A stretch of 64,000 nucleotides of DNA, taken from Nelumbo lutea (Eukaryota; Streptophyta; Magnoliopsida; Proteales; Nelumbonaceae). A program made the translations under genes and the position numbers. Shown here in pieces: positions 10,614 through 21,194 of this stretch. The first letter of the stretch is position 1, and each line of letters starts with the position of its first letter. The stretch lies in contig JAKGHH010000001.1 in NCBI GenBank assembly GCA_022828595.1, forward strand, positions 123,516,999-123,580,998, written 5' to 3'. The notes under the pieces are model-generated. The model ran no database searches. It saw nothing but the letters and a program-made list of their open reading frames with translations, and was not told where the DNA came from.

Positions 10614-12564
10614 TGAAAGAATGGTAGGATCCATCTAATGGATGCCATAAAGGTTGCGGAATGGGTGGGCGAATTTCAAAAAATTTCCTACCTTCTCTCA
10701 ACTAGGAATCATATTTCCTAAGTTTAGAATACAATATTCAAGGATCCTACTTGAACCATAATCAAACCAGATCTGTACCAAAAGATAAATGGGAGGAATA
10801 TACCTGATCCGGAGAAGCAGTATCTCCCAAAGTTGGCGTTCACGCCCAAAGAATGCTCCAAGATCCGTTCCTGCTGAATATGACACAACTGTGGATGGAA
10901 CAAAACCAGCAGGGTGCGTCCTACACACTGGATCCTTCACAGAATCCTCTGGAAACACTAAACACTGAATCCTTATAGTCTTTGTTGCAAGACTAATGTC
11001 AAGAACAGATTTCTTGACTTTCTTTTTCTGCAAAGATCTAATCTTGCAAAAACAGATGGCGGCGGCAGGAGGAGAACTCTAAAGGCGAAAAGGCTGAACT
11101 GCCTTTTTCTTTTTCTGGAGTATGAATGAGATCCTATCTCAATTCGCAGGAGATATCCTATATCTCTTCAAGGTGGTTCGAAATCTGATATTTCTCTTTC
11201 TTGGTTAGGGTTTCTCCTCCTTTCTTCTTGATTAAGAATCCTCCTAATTAGGAGTTATCCCAATCCAAATCAGTATTTGGATAGGGGATAATCTTAATCC
11301 TATATGTAGATAAAGTTAGCTTACTCCTGATCTTATCAGGAGGTTACTAGATTCAAATCTAATTTGAATTTGGTCTCCAAGAGTGGATAAGGCTAAAGGC
11401 CCAATCCTTTTACTAACATTAATCTCAGATTTGCCCCAAGGATGGGTGATCATATTAGCCCACCTCAAAATGGGCTTCTGGCCCATTAAGTGTTCAGTGT
11501 CTAATTACTTTCCAATCTGCTGCCTAGTTGGGCTTCTTTGTATGGCGTGGGACCCAAGCATTGATCTACACATCAGCCACATGGGTTCGGTCCAGCCTTT
11601 AATACAAGGCCTAGCCGAATTCACTGAAAAACTCAATGAACCCCTTGAGTCCATCATATGGACCCTATGGGCCCAACACTTACATTAAGTGGTCCCTGGG
11701 CCAAGCCATCTTATAAAAACCCAGGGACAGTGGGCAGGTGCAAGATTAGCCCATCGGGTATTATCCTCAATGGTCTTACACTTAACCTCTCAGCCCTTAA
11801 CGATCAAGCACTGCCCGACAAGAGAGGACCTCTCCCTCGGCTGCAAGGAATAGTGCCGCACTCTCCTCTCACATGGATCCCGGGAATTAAAACCATTTGC
11901 AAACAATTTGAAATTGTACATATATATATAAATATATTAATTTTGCAAAACAAAATTCCAACGATTGAAATCAACTGCCGGCAGTTTGGTTTCCATCAGA
12001 GAGAGTGCATTCCCGATCATTACCCTTTGTCCGACAAAGTGGCTGATTCTGTCACTATGATCACCCACTCAGATGAATTCTCAAACTGCCCCAACATACC
12101 CAGGTTTTGATCCCCACTAAGGATATCACTGATTGGCATATCAAAGGCAGCCTGATCCAACACCTAGTGAAGTGTCATAATCGAGTCTAGGGGTCAGGTG
12201 TAACTTTCCAGTTTTGCCCATCTATCTCCAAGGTACAGGGCAATACTGGAAATCTGGTCCGGTTCAAGGATTCAAGTAATCCCACACTGCATGTGCCTCG
12301 GTCTTACCCTGGTGGCTGAGACAGGCCATCCCAACACTTGGTGGCACACCAGTATCAGCCTTGGCAGGATAAATCTCCCCATACTTATCCAACGGCTGTG
12401 AACATTTAAAACTAACACGAGTCTCTATAAATGTCCAATTTTAGGGTTTTACACAGAATTAAACCAAACAACATGAATCAAACATGCACTTTATTTATTT
12501 CCACTAAATAACAAAAGCACATCAAATCAGATTGAAGCTAAGGGCATACAAAAACTGTCTAACA
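10614..12564 (-). mobile_element. Solo LTR of Copia family C1 (inverted)
   Basis: This is the reverse complement of the LTRs at 33344-35294 and 40299-42231: it begins TGAAAGAATGGTAGG and ends ACTGTCTAACA, the inverse of TGTTAGACAGT...TTCTTTCA. Length is 1951 bp, the same as the 33344-35294 copy. The flanks TGGCC (10609-10613) and TGGCT (12565-12569) look like a 5-bp target duplication with one mismatch. No internal region remains, so it is a solo LTR left by LTR-LTR recombination. It lies antisense in the LINE ORF1. Short frames within it are not genes. Confidence 0.85.
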
Positions 12565-12651
12565 TGGCTACCCTCCTCTGTTGGAGATCAAGGATTTTAT
12601 CTGCAAATCTTTTCACTTGCAGAGTGGGGTTTGGGTAATTGAGCTCAATCC
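12565..12651 (+). pseudogene. LINE ORF1, short middle piece
   Basis: These 87 bp continue the DUF4283 frame (PPLLEIKDFI...VIELN) after the solo LTR and stop at the next insertion, Copia-2, whose target duplication AATCC occupies 12647-12651. The frame is open across both borders when each insertion and one copy of its duplication are disregarded. That shows the two LTR elements landed in ORF1 independently. Confidence 0.65.
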
Positions 12652-12895
12652 TATTAGAGTATATCCTATTGTGTATATCAATTAAGATAGGACTCCATCC
12701 TTAGGATAGCAATTATCCTTAGAGATTTAGGATAATTGTTATCCTAATGAGATGAACTTTGTTGATTGTTATCTCTGTAGGACTCTATTTGAGATAGAGT
12801 TTCCTTTCATGTAAAACTCCTCTATTATAAATTCAGTACAAGGCCAATGGCCAATTCATTGCACCCAAATATTCTTGGGGATCTTTAGCTTAACT
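12652..12895 (+). repeat. Copia-2 5' LTR
   Basis: It begins TATTAGAGTATATC (a TG to TA change at the usual terminus) and ends GCTTAACT. It is matched along its length by 19306-19549. The primer-binding site follows with no gap. Confidence 0.9.
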
Positions 12896-12907
12896 TGGTA
12901 TTAGAAC
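12896..12907 (+). other. Copia-2 primer-binding site (Met-tRNA type)
   Basis: TGGTATTAGAAC is one base from TGGTATCAGAAC/GC, the complement of the plant initiator Met-tRNA 3' end used by many Copia elements. It sits immediately inside the 5' LTR. Confidence 0.85.
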
Positions 12908-12920
12908 TCTTGCCGATCCC

Positions 12921-13782
12921 ATGGCTTCCAGTGGCTTCAATTCTGAATTGCAGCACTCAACAGGTGCATCTGCCTCCAGCAACACAGCAGGTTCGAATTC
13001 AGTTCCACAGTGCGATAGAAGGCACAGCTGTTGTCGATCCTCTACACAATAGGTTGATGGGGTACATAGATGGGTCAATCGCTGCACCTCCTCAGTACAT
13101 ACCAGATCCGATAGATGGCAGTCGGATGATTCTCAATCTAGCACATACAGAGTGGTTTGAGAAAGATCAATTGGTCTTATCCTAGATCATTGCATCACTC
13201 ACGGAGAACGTGTTCGCTCAAGTTGTAGGACATCAATCATCCCATGATGTCTAGAAAGCTCTTGCCAAGTCCTTTGCCAAATACTCACAATTCAGGCTGA
13301 CGCAATACAGAAGACAACTTCAGAGTCTTAGAAAAGGAGGTATGTCTATTTCTGAATATGTTCGAAATGCTAAATCCATAGCCGATAGCCTTGCAACTGT
13401 CACAGAACCAGTAAAGATGAGTGATTTGATTCTTTATATAGTGGCTGAATTAGGATCAAAATATGAGTTTGTTGTTACTACCATTACTAATAGGTCCGAT
13501 ATAGAGGACCTTGATATTGATAATGTTTTAGGCATTCTTCTTGGCCATGAGGGCTGGTTAGAATAGAAAGATACTATAGTTGAGAATTCACCCATGCAAC
13601 TAATATAGCGAATTTTAAAAACAAGAAACAAAATAATAATCAATATTCCTCTTTTGGGAACACCCGTAAGAGGCAGTGGACACGGTTCTTCAAAAAACTG
13701 CATGAATAATGGTGGTAGAGGATGTGGCAGTCAAATTTTTTGTCAGCTGTGCAATAAACTAGGACATGGAGTTGTTAAATGC
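12921..13782 (+). pseudogene. Copia-2 gag with zinc knuckle
   Basis: ATG 12921 opens a serine-rich start (MASSGFNSELQ), after which the family frame shifts: MGYIDGSIAAPPQYIPDP, WFEKDQLVLS, then QFRLTQYRRQLQSLRKGGMS and KMSDLILYIVAELG follow in another frame with stops at about 13184 and 13250. A CCHC knuckle (CQLCNKLGHGVVKC) lies at 13741-13782. A stretch of the N-terminal capsid region is missing near 13020. In intact elements this protein forms the virus-like particle and binds the element RNA. Stops and shifts make this copy non-functional. Confidence 0.85.
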
Positions 13783-13863
13783 CATTGATGTTATGATCTC
13801 AATTACAAGAATGAGGAGCCAAAACCAGCTGCCTACAACAGTAACACTGCTCCCTCTCAGTCT

Positions 13864-14187
13864 GTGTTCGATCCAACCTGGTACCCGGATAGTGGTGCCA
13901 TGCATCACATGATGCCTGGCATCGACAATTTGCAAGGTTTATTTGAATATGGTGGGTCAGATCAAGTCAAAGTTGGTAATGGTTCAGGTTTGGAAATTAA
14001 GAATATTGGTTCTTCAATTCTTCATACTGCTACTCATCAATTTTCTTTAAATAATATTTTCTGTGTGCCAGAACTCTCCAAAAATCTGTTATCTGTTCAG
14101 AAATTTGCTCATGATAACAAATTATTGTTTGAATTTCATGGTGATTATTTTCTTGTGAAGGATTATACAGGGAACATCTTGCTATGA
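13864..14187 (+). pseudogene. Copia-2 aspartic protease region
   Basis: The frame carries WYPDSGAMHHM with the catalytic DSG at 13888-13896, then VPELSKNLLSVQKF, the conserved stretch after the Copia protease. The motif itself looks intact, but the polyprotein upstream is broken and a stop follows at 14187. The normal role is cleavage of the Gag-Pol precursor. Confidence 0.85.
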
Positions 14188-15637
14188 GGAAGTAGTAGAG
14201 ATGGGTTATATCAGTTTCTAGGCGAGGTGATTAACACAAATCAGTCTTCTGCATTAATTGGAGAGCATGTTTCTATTGATGATTGGCACAAACGCCTTGG
14301 GCATCCAGCCACGTGAATTGTGAATCAACTTGTCACTCAGTTTGGACTACAGTATGAAGGTTAATTATGTTTCAGCCCTAATTTAATTTGTGATTCTTGT
14401 CAAGTCAGTAAGAGTCATAGGTTATCTCTTCCTTTGTCTTTTCAGTTGTTTCTAGTCCACTAGATTTGGTGTTTTCAGATGTATGGGGACCAGCCCCAAT
14501 TTTATCTTATGCAGGGTTTCGCTATTATGTAATTTTCATTGATGCTTAAAGTAGATTTTCTTGGTTATTTCCGTTACAACGGAAGTTGGATGTTTTTGAT
14601 GTATTTTTATCCTTTAAGAGCCATGTTGAAAATTTATTTAATACCAAAATCAAGGCTATGCAATCTGATTGGGGTGGAGAATATCGGAAACTTTCCTCTT
14701 ATTTGGACTCCATCGGCATTACTCATCGACTTTCCTGTCTTCACACATATGAACATAATTGTTGTGTTGAACAGAAACATCGCCATGCCATCGAAGCAAC
14801 CCTGTCTCTACTGGCTTCCTCATCGCTCCCCTTCTCTTCTTGGGCAGATGCCTCCCTTACAGCAGTTTATTTAATTAATTGGCTTCCAACTGCAACTCTC
14901 CGACACAAATCTCCATATCTAGTACTGTTCAGCTCTCCTCCAGATTATAGGTTCCTCAAAATTTTCAAGTGTGCTTGCTATCCTCTGCTTTGCCCTTATA
15001 ATTGGCACAAGTTTGAGTATCGTTCTCAGCAATGCATCTTTCTTGGCTACAACGACAAACACAAAGGGTATCGTTGTCTGCATCCTGGAACTGGGAAAGA
15101 ATATATTTCCAGACATGTTATCTTTGATGAGCATCATTTTTTGGGGTACTCTATGACTGCTCCCACCGAATCTGTCCAGCCAACTAGCGTTTATCTCCAG
15201 CCACCAACTGTAACTCCAACTGCATCTTCGCCCTCCACTTTAGATTCCCCGACTCCCACTTCACCGGCTACCACTTCACTATTACAGAATAATTTTGTTA
15301 TTCTGCCACCATCTAACAGCCCTCACCATTTGGTAGGTTCCTCAACATGCATGTCTTCTCTTGTAGTTGGACCTTGTGGGACCCATCCTGTGCGGGACAT
15401 TCTTGATGCAACGATTCCAATTGCTCCCCAGCATTTTTGCCAACATACTATGGTTACTCGTTCTACGGATGGGTCTCTTCCCCCCTGTTCTCATCTCACG
15501 ACCAAGTATCCCTTACCACAATCACTATTAGCTCAGTTTCGAGATGATACTAAAAAACCTTCCAATTATCCACAAGTGGTAAAATCCGCTCATTGGCATG
15601 ATGCTATGACTAAGGAATTTAATGCTCTTGTTTCTAA
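14188..15637 (+). pseudogene. Copia-2 integrase
   Basis: In order: the HHCC zinc region (DWHKRLGHP at about 14281, CDSCQVSKSHR at about 14390), the first catalytic Asp in VFSDVWGPAP (about 14470), the second in QSDWGGEYR (about 14660), and the Glu region in RHAIEATLSLL (about 14790). The GKEYISRHVIFDE stretch that closes Copia integrases lies near 15090. A proline/threonine-rich linker then leads to the start of RT (WHDAMTKEFNAL). Stops occur at about 14315, 14362 and 14548, with one frameshift near 14450. The C-terminal part reads in one frame from 14586 until the hAT-like insertion. Confidence 0.85.
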
Positions 15638-15814
15638 TTAGAGGTGGCAATTGGGCGGTTTGGGTTGAGTTTCAACCCAATTCATCTAATCTGCCAACCC
15701 ATTAATGACCCAATTAGATAGAATTAAATGGGTTGGGTTCAACCCAAACACACCTGAACCCAACACAACCCATTTAGATAAAATAATGAAAATTACACAA
15801 AAGTAATCCAAAAA

Positions 15815-16150
15815 ATTAGAAAAATAACATAAATTACAAAAAAAAACAAAGAAATACATGGAAAAATAACATAAATTGTGAAAAAAACCTATAAATTGAA
15901 GAAAAATAACATAAATTACAAAAAAACAAATAAATACATGAAAAATAACATAAATTACAAAAAACCAAAGAAATACACGAAAAACTAACATAAATTATGA
16001 AAAAAACCCAGAAATTGAAGAAAAATAACATAAATTACAAAAAAAACAAATAAATACATGAAAAATAACATATATTACAAAAAACCAAAAAAATACATGG
16101 AAAAATAACACAAATTACAAAAGGAACCCAGAAAATAAAAAAATTACAAA
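15815..16150. repeat. 40-bp tandem repeat with 120-bp higher order
   Basis: The anchor AATAACATAAATT recurs at about 15823, 15863, 15904, 15943, 15983, 16023, 16063 and 16103, a period of 40 bp. Every third unit (15863, 15983) shares a variant with AAACC.ATAAATTGAAG, so units form an A-B-C order of about 120 bp. Minus-strand open frames here encode only phenylalanine/tyrosine-rich low-complexity protein. Confidence 0.85.
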
Positions 16151-16509
16151 AAAAGTCCAGAAAAAGAAGAGGAAATTCCACCTCCACTTCAATGTCCAAA
16201 TCCCTCCAACTTGTCTCCAAATTTAAGAGTTAGGAATAATTCCTCTTGGGAATAAAAGAAAATTTTAAAATTTAAGTAGGAAAACCTCAACTAAAAAGGC
16301 CATATGTGAAAATCCTAATTTCATCAAAATATGTAGAAGCGAAGAATGAATTTTTGTCCAGAAAAAATATCAAAATAAAATGCAAAGAAAAAAAAGTAGA
16401 AAAGAAATGAAATGTTCCAACCTCGCCAAAACCCTCTACTTATATACAAGTGATAAATGAACAATTGCAATGAGTTTGAGAGATGCGAATGGCTTACTAG
16501 TAGTTAGAA

Positions 16510-17430
16510 GTGTAAATCGGGTTGTGTTGCCCGTAGCTCGGCATAACTCGACATGAACTTGGACCGGCCTAGCATGACGGTTCGCAGGCCGTGCTAGGCC
16601 CGATACGATTGTACGGGCCGTGCTGGGCTTGGGGTTTTAGGCCCACGGGCTAGGCCGTTACGACATGACCGAGTAGGCCGTGCCGACATGACATGACTGA
16701 GCGGGTCATGCCGACACGTGGGCCCGTGGCTAGGGATGGCAATTTTCCCCATCCCTGATGGGGACCCGACTTCCCCAACCCGATGGGGTTGGGGATGGGG
16801 ATTGAGGTCCCTGCCCTGCCATGACCTCGATTATGTATATATATATTATTTATATTATATATATTAAATATATATTATTATATTATATATATTAAAATAT
16901 ATTTAAAAATTATTTATAATTTAAAATTTTTATTTATTTTAAGTAAATTTATTTTTTAAATAAATACTGTTATCTAAAAAATTTGGGGTTCGGGTCCTTG
17001 TGGGGATCGGGGATGGGGATGGGGTTAATTTCATAATCGGGGTCAGGGACGGGGAATATGATCCACGCCCCAAACCCGCCCCGTTTCCATTCCTTCCCAC
17101 AACACGACCCATATATATTATTTATATAATATTATATAAATTATAATTATATAATAATATATAGTATATAATATATCAATAAAATAAATAATTTTTTTAT
17201 AATTTTATTATACTAATTTACGTAATTATTATATATATATATATATATATATATAAGCAATTGTATACATCAAAATTCATATAAAATTAAAATTTTAAGT
17301 TTTTTTGTCAATTTTTTTAAATAAATAGCTTTGGCCTGATGCATAGCTTGACCTAGCACAAGGCTTGGTCCATGGACCAGCCTGGCCCACGGCACAGCAT
17401 GGGCCTGCCCATACTCAATCCGAATTTCAC
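16510..17430. mobile_element. Second-level nested hAT-like element
   Basis: The terminal repeats GTGTAAATCGG and CCGAATTTCAC match at 9 of 11 positions. The sub-terminal DNA is dense in GGCCGTGC/CACGGCC-type pseudo-repeats (16520-16730 and 17335-17410), typical of plant hAT-derived non-autonomous elements. A clear 8-bp duplication was not identified. It contains a third element (16731-17096) and an (AT)n run at 17230-17255. Confidence 0.6.
16731..17096. mobile_element. Third-level nested hAT-like element
   Basis: It starts TAGGGATGGCAATTTTCCCC and ends ...CCGTTTCCATTCCTTCC, the familiar plant TAGGGATGGCAA/TTGCCATCCCTA end type. Strong GGGGATGGGG/CCCCATCCCC sub-terminal repeats surround an AT core. 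The flanks do not show an obvious duplication, so borders are approximate. Confidence 0.6.
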
Positions 17431-17863
17431 CGATATATTAGTAGAACCTCCATCTTCCATGACTTAAGGCAACAACATGGATACTGTTCACATCACCATA
17501 AGAATTGACAATGCACTCTAATGTCGAAAGTAATGTTCTCTAATGATTGCAGTAATTACAAAGAAATGTAGTATGTTCTCTAACGGTTGCAGTAATTACG
17601 AGGAAATGTAGTTCTTGGCACATAGAGAGAGAGAGAGAGAATTATGAAAAACGGGAGGAGTAAAGGTCTTTCCAAATAAAAAGGAAAGTAGCTTATTGGA
17701 TACCTATTGGATGCCCATGACCCAACCCACACAACCCATTAAAAATAATTTTATTAGGTTGACCGACCTGCTAAAGACCCATGATTAACGAATACAACCC
17801 AACCTACTAATAAATGGGTGGGTTGGGTAGGTTCAGTGGGTTGGGTTGTAAATTGGCACCTCT

Positions 17864-18686
17864 GTTTCTAGTGGTACTTGGAAACTTGTTCCCTACTCTT
17901 TTCACATGAATGTGGTAGGGAGCAAATGGGTCTATAAGGTTAAACGAAAGGCAAATTGTACTATTGACAGGTACAAGGCACAGTTGGTGGCACAAGGTTT
18001 TACCCAAATCCCCGGGGTTGACTTTACTACTACTTTTAGCCCGATTGTAAAACCCATAACCATCCATACCATTCATCAGATTGATTTTTATAATGCCTTT
18101 TTGAATGGGGAACTTTGTGAGGATATCTATGTCAAACAACCCAAGGGTTTTGAAGATCCCACCAAACCGACCCATGTTTTCAAGTTGAACAAAGCTCTCT
18201 ATGGGCTTCAACAAGCACTGCGGGCTTGGTATGCTTGTCTCACTCACCAGTTAACATAGATAGGTATTAAAGCCTCTACTATTGATATTTCTTTATTTGT
18301 GTTCTTCTCCAAGATTGTTACTTTTTATCTTCTTATATATGAGGATGATGTTTTACTTATTGGGAACTCCCAAAGTGCTATCCATAGCTGCATTCAGGAG
18401 CTCTCTTGCCATTTCTCTCTTAATGATCTAGGTCCTGCTGCATTCTTTCTCGATATTCAGCTTATTCGGCATCCTCATGGGGTCCTTCTCACTCAACGTC
18501 AATACATCACAGATCTATTGCATTGAACTCACATGGAAGCTGCTAAGCCCATTTCTTCTCCTATGGCGGTTCACCCCAAGCTCACTCGATATGGTGGTTG
18601 TCCTCTTGATGATCCTATTGAATATAGAAGTATTGTTGGCGCTCTTCAGTATGCGGCGATCACCCATCTGGACATCTCATTTGTAG
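17864..18686 (+). pseudogene. Copia-2 reverse transcriptase
   Basis: Readable blocks in order: [38 protein letters not shown] in pieces, [30 protein letters not shown], the catalytic box (18338-18349), SLNDLGPAAFFLDI and QRQYITDLL. The catalytic box reads YEDD where the superfamily has YVDD, next to the essential Asp pair. About 25 codons between FSPIVKP and HQIDFYNAF appear deleted. Stops occur at 18259 and 18526. The intact enzyme would copy the element RNA to DNA; this one cannot. Confidence 0.85.
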
Positions 18687-19293
18687 TAAGTAAAGCCTCT
18701 TAGTTTCTTCAGTCTCCTACTAACGAACACTGGGCAGACGTGAAATGCATATTGCATTACCTTAAGCATACTATTATGCATGGTCTGAACCTCTCACGGG
18801 CATCATCCACTTCTCTTTCTCTTCATGCTTATTCAGATGTTGATTGGATAGGTTGTCCAGATGATCACAGATCTACTAGAGACTTTGCTATCTATTTAGG
18901 TCCTAATTTTAATTGCTTGGAGCTCTTGCAAACAAGCTACAATTGTACATTCCAGCATTGAGTATGAATTTCGTTCTTATGCCACATCAGCAACTGAAGT
19001 TCTTTGGATTACATCTCTCCTTCGAGATCTTGGGGTTACACTTTCTGAGGTACCTACTATTTGGTGTGACAACATTGGTGCCACCTATCTTGCTACCAAT
19101 CCTGCGTTTCATGCTTGGACTCAACATGTTGAGGTTGACTTTCATTTTCTCCCGGATCTTGTTATTGCACGATGACTAAACATCCATTTTATCTCTTCCA
19201 AGGATTAGGTTGCTGACATTCTCACCAAGCCTCTCGCCAGTGATTGCTTCTGCTTCTTGAGAGACAAACTCCATGTTCATGATGAGCATGGAG
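18687..19293 (+). pseudogene. Copia-2 RNase H
   Basis: It starts near the ILHYLKHTIMHGL block (18740), continues with HAYSDVDWIGCPDDHRSTRDFAIYLG (catalytic Asp in SDVDW), then frameshifts near 18905; SIEYEFRSYAT, LRDLGV, WCDNIGATYLATNPAFHA follow in another frame up to about 19200. Several stops lie between. Order and spacing agree with plant Copia RNase H. Confidence 0.8.
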
Positions 19294-19305
19294 CTTAAGG
19301 GGGAG
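19294..19305 (+). other. Copia-2 polypurine tract
   Basis: TTAAGGGGGAG lies directly before the 3' LTR, the usual plus-strand primer position. Confidence 0.75.
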
Positions 19306-19549
19306 CATTAGAGTATATCTTGTTGTGTATATCAATTAGAATAGGAATCCATCCTTAAGATAACAATTATCCTTAGAGATTTAGGATAATTGTTAACCTA
19401 ATGAGATGAACTTTGTTGATTGTTATCTCTGTAGGACTCTATCTGAGATAGAGTTTCCTTTCATGTAAAACTCCTCTATTATAAATTCAGTACAAGGCCA
19501 ATGGCCAATTCACTTCACCCAAATATTCTTGGTGTTCTTTTGCTTAACT
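19306..19549 (+). repeat. Copia-2 3' LTR
   Basis: This LTR matches 12652-12895 with about 15 differences. It is followed by AACCC (19550-19554), paired with AATCC before the 5' LTR. Confidence 0.9.
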
Positions 19550-19554
19550 AACCC

Positions 19555-20268
19555 AAAGCATGTTTTAATAAGATTTGTTGATGAAAACAACTTCCAAAAG
19601 GTATGGATACGTGAGTTCTTCAGAATCAAGTCTTTTACTTTCAGATTGTTCAAATGGGTTTCGGAATTCAAACCTAGTTGGGAATCTTCGGTCGTCCCAG
19701 TCTAGATTGCTTTTCCTTTCTTGCCTGTTAACTTTTATGTTGAAAACTTATTACGATCAATCACCATGGCGATTGGACTTATGATTAAATTCGACCAAGC
19801 TACTATCACTCTTTTTAGAACCTCTGCAGCTAGCATTTGCATCGAATTGGATCTATTGAAACAACATCCTTCCAGGGTTAGGATCGGCTTTGGACATGAA
19901 GGGTTTTGGCAAGATATTGTTTAGGAAAATCTCCCCTCCTATTGCAATAATTTCTATAAGATCGGTTACTCAAGAGAGGACTGCAAACATAAAAAGTTCA
20001 GAAAGAGATCTAATAAGGTCGAAAATATCCAGAAGAACAATTTCAGAGAAAAACTAGTTGAACACTATGTACCAGTGATTAAACCGTCAGGTCTTGATGT
20101 TCCTAAGACATTGGAGAAAGAAACAACTGTTGAAAATACTAATGATGAGATTGCTACGATCGAGAATCTTACTGATGTTGTGAAAATAGATGAACAACAA
20201 AATGATTTGAACTGGATCACTATGGAACAACTGAATTTACACTTTGATGAGAATCTCCTTGAGGTTTA
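19555..20268 (+). pseudogene. LINE ORF1, C-terminal DUF4283 and zinc knuckle
   Basis: The LINE frame resumes right after Copia-2: KHVLIRFVDENNFQKVWIR, FRLFKWVSEFKPSWESS, then FPFLPVNFY, IGLMIKFDQAT and ELDLLKQHPSRVRIG, which follow DUF4283 closely. A degenerate knuckle (YCNNFYKIGYSREDC, second Cys and His lost) lies near 19940-19990. Stops are seen near 19703 (in place of Trp in PVWI) and at 19922. The rest to 20268 is an acidic linker ending DENLLEV. It probably continued to about 20690 before ORF2. Confidence 0.75.
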
Positions 20269-20705
20269 GCAAACATATGACTTACAGATCTATGAAAGGC
20301 CTCACATCCTAATTTCAAAAGATGATCTAGAAAGCTAGGAGAGCTATAAGGTAGGTGTGTCCAGTCTGAGCACAGGAAGGAGGGCGCAAATACCTCTGTT
20401 GATGAATTAAAAAATTTCCACCAGAGAATGGGAGAGAAGGTGACAGCATTGCACCGTTTTTTTGAATGTAAAGGACAGACAATTTCTGAAGTAGACAAAA
20501 CAACAGAAAACAGTGACATGGTCCCAACGGCCTAATCTTCAGATACCCCAGCCAATCAGCTCCCTGAGGAGGAAGTAGTGGTAGAATTTGCTTTCCAACA
20601 AGGAAAACAAAAAGGTTAGAAAAAGGACTACAACATCCCTCCATCTAAAAAAATAATGACTAAATCCCAAGCGGGTCAAGGTGCATCTCTTTCCTTACAT
20701 AATTA
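20269..20705 (+). pseudogene. LINE ORF1 tail / inter-ORF region
   Basis: This is a low-complexity, charged region with several stops. It lies where plant L1 elements have the variable C-terminal tail of ORF1. No recognisable domain is present. Minus-strand open frames (20220-20644) overlap it but match nothing. Confidence 0.45.
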
Positions 20706-21190
20706 ATGAATACTCTTTTCTAGAACTCTAGGGGTCTACGAAACAACCCTATTATACTTTGGATTAAAAAGTTAAAGAACTCACATAATGCGAGCCTGTT
20801 GGCTTTAGCCGAACCTAAAATCTTTGCAACCAATATGCCCTTTCTCATGCAGAGATTGAACTTTGGTGGTTTTTTGGTGAACAGTGATGATAATTTCCAT
20901 TTGGTGGTGTTTTGGAACCCGACCATTACCGTTTCTTCTATTTTTTCCATGGACTCCATTATTTGTTGTTTAGTTGAAACGCCGAGTTTAGACCCTTTTG
21001 TGCCTTTTGCTATGCATGCTAGATGCTCTGTGTAGGAATGGAGGCAGCTTTGGTTGACACTAACCGATGCTTTGAATAGCATATCTCTACCTTGCCTCCT
21101 ATTGGGTGATTTTAATGCCATTCTTGATCCTACTGAGAAATTAGGGGGTATCAGTCCAAATCATTAGTCCATGAGTGACTTGAGGACCTT
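20706..21190 (+). pseudogene. LINE ORF2 endonuclease fragment
   Basis: ATG 20706 starts MNTLF, then NSRGLRNN and SLLALAEPKIF, where the Glu of the EP motif is the metal-binding residue of the exonuclease-endonuclease-phosphatase fold. HLVVFWNP follows, then LLLGDFNAILDPTEKLGG near 21100-21145 with the catalytic GDFN. Stops at about 20721, 21033 and 21165 break it. Sequence ends in the minisatellite, so RT and the 3' end are gone. In active L1 elements this domain nicks the target site. Confidence 0.8.
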
Positions 21191-21194
21191 ATTT

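Larger units (their letters stand above)
15638..17863. mobile_element. hAT-like element nested in Copia-2 RT start
   Basis: The element starts TTAGAGGTGGCAATT and ends AATTGGCACCTCT, good inverted repeats. It is flanked by GTTTCTAA (15630-15637) and GTTTCTAG (17864-17871), a 7-8-bp duplication. The Copia reading (...NALVS / VSSGTWKLV) joins across it. The sub-terminal parts are rich in GGGTTGGGTT/AACCCAACC. The interior holds a 40-bp tandem array and a further nested element (16510-17430). No transposase was found. Confidence 0.85.
12652..19549 (+). mobile_element. Copia-2: complete but dead LTR retrotransposon
   Basis: The 6.9-kb element has 244-bp LTRs (12652-12895 and 19306-19549), a Met-tRNA-type primer site, a gag-protease-integrase-RT-RNase H order (Copia type, integrase before RT), and a polypurine tract. 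Its target duplication is AATCC/AACCC. The LTRs differ at about 15 of 244 positions by eye, so the insertion is not recent. The gag with its PPQYIPDP...WFEKDQ pattern resembles plant Ale/Retrofit-like Copia elements. It is interrupted by a 2.2-kb hAT-like nest (15638-17863), and all domains carry stops or frameshifts. Confidence 0.9.

Noticed and set aside
14539..14874. Second plus-strand frame overlapping the Copia-2 integrase
   Set aside because: The 14586-15641 frame carries QSDWGGEYR and the later integrase blocks; the other frame has none.
13434..15137. Minus-strand frames overlapping Copia-2 gag and integrase
   Set aside because: They are shadows of the plus-strand polyprotein, which shows clear domain motifs.
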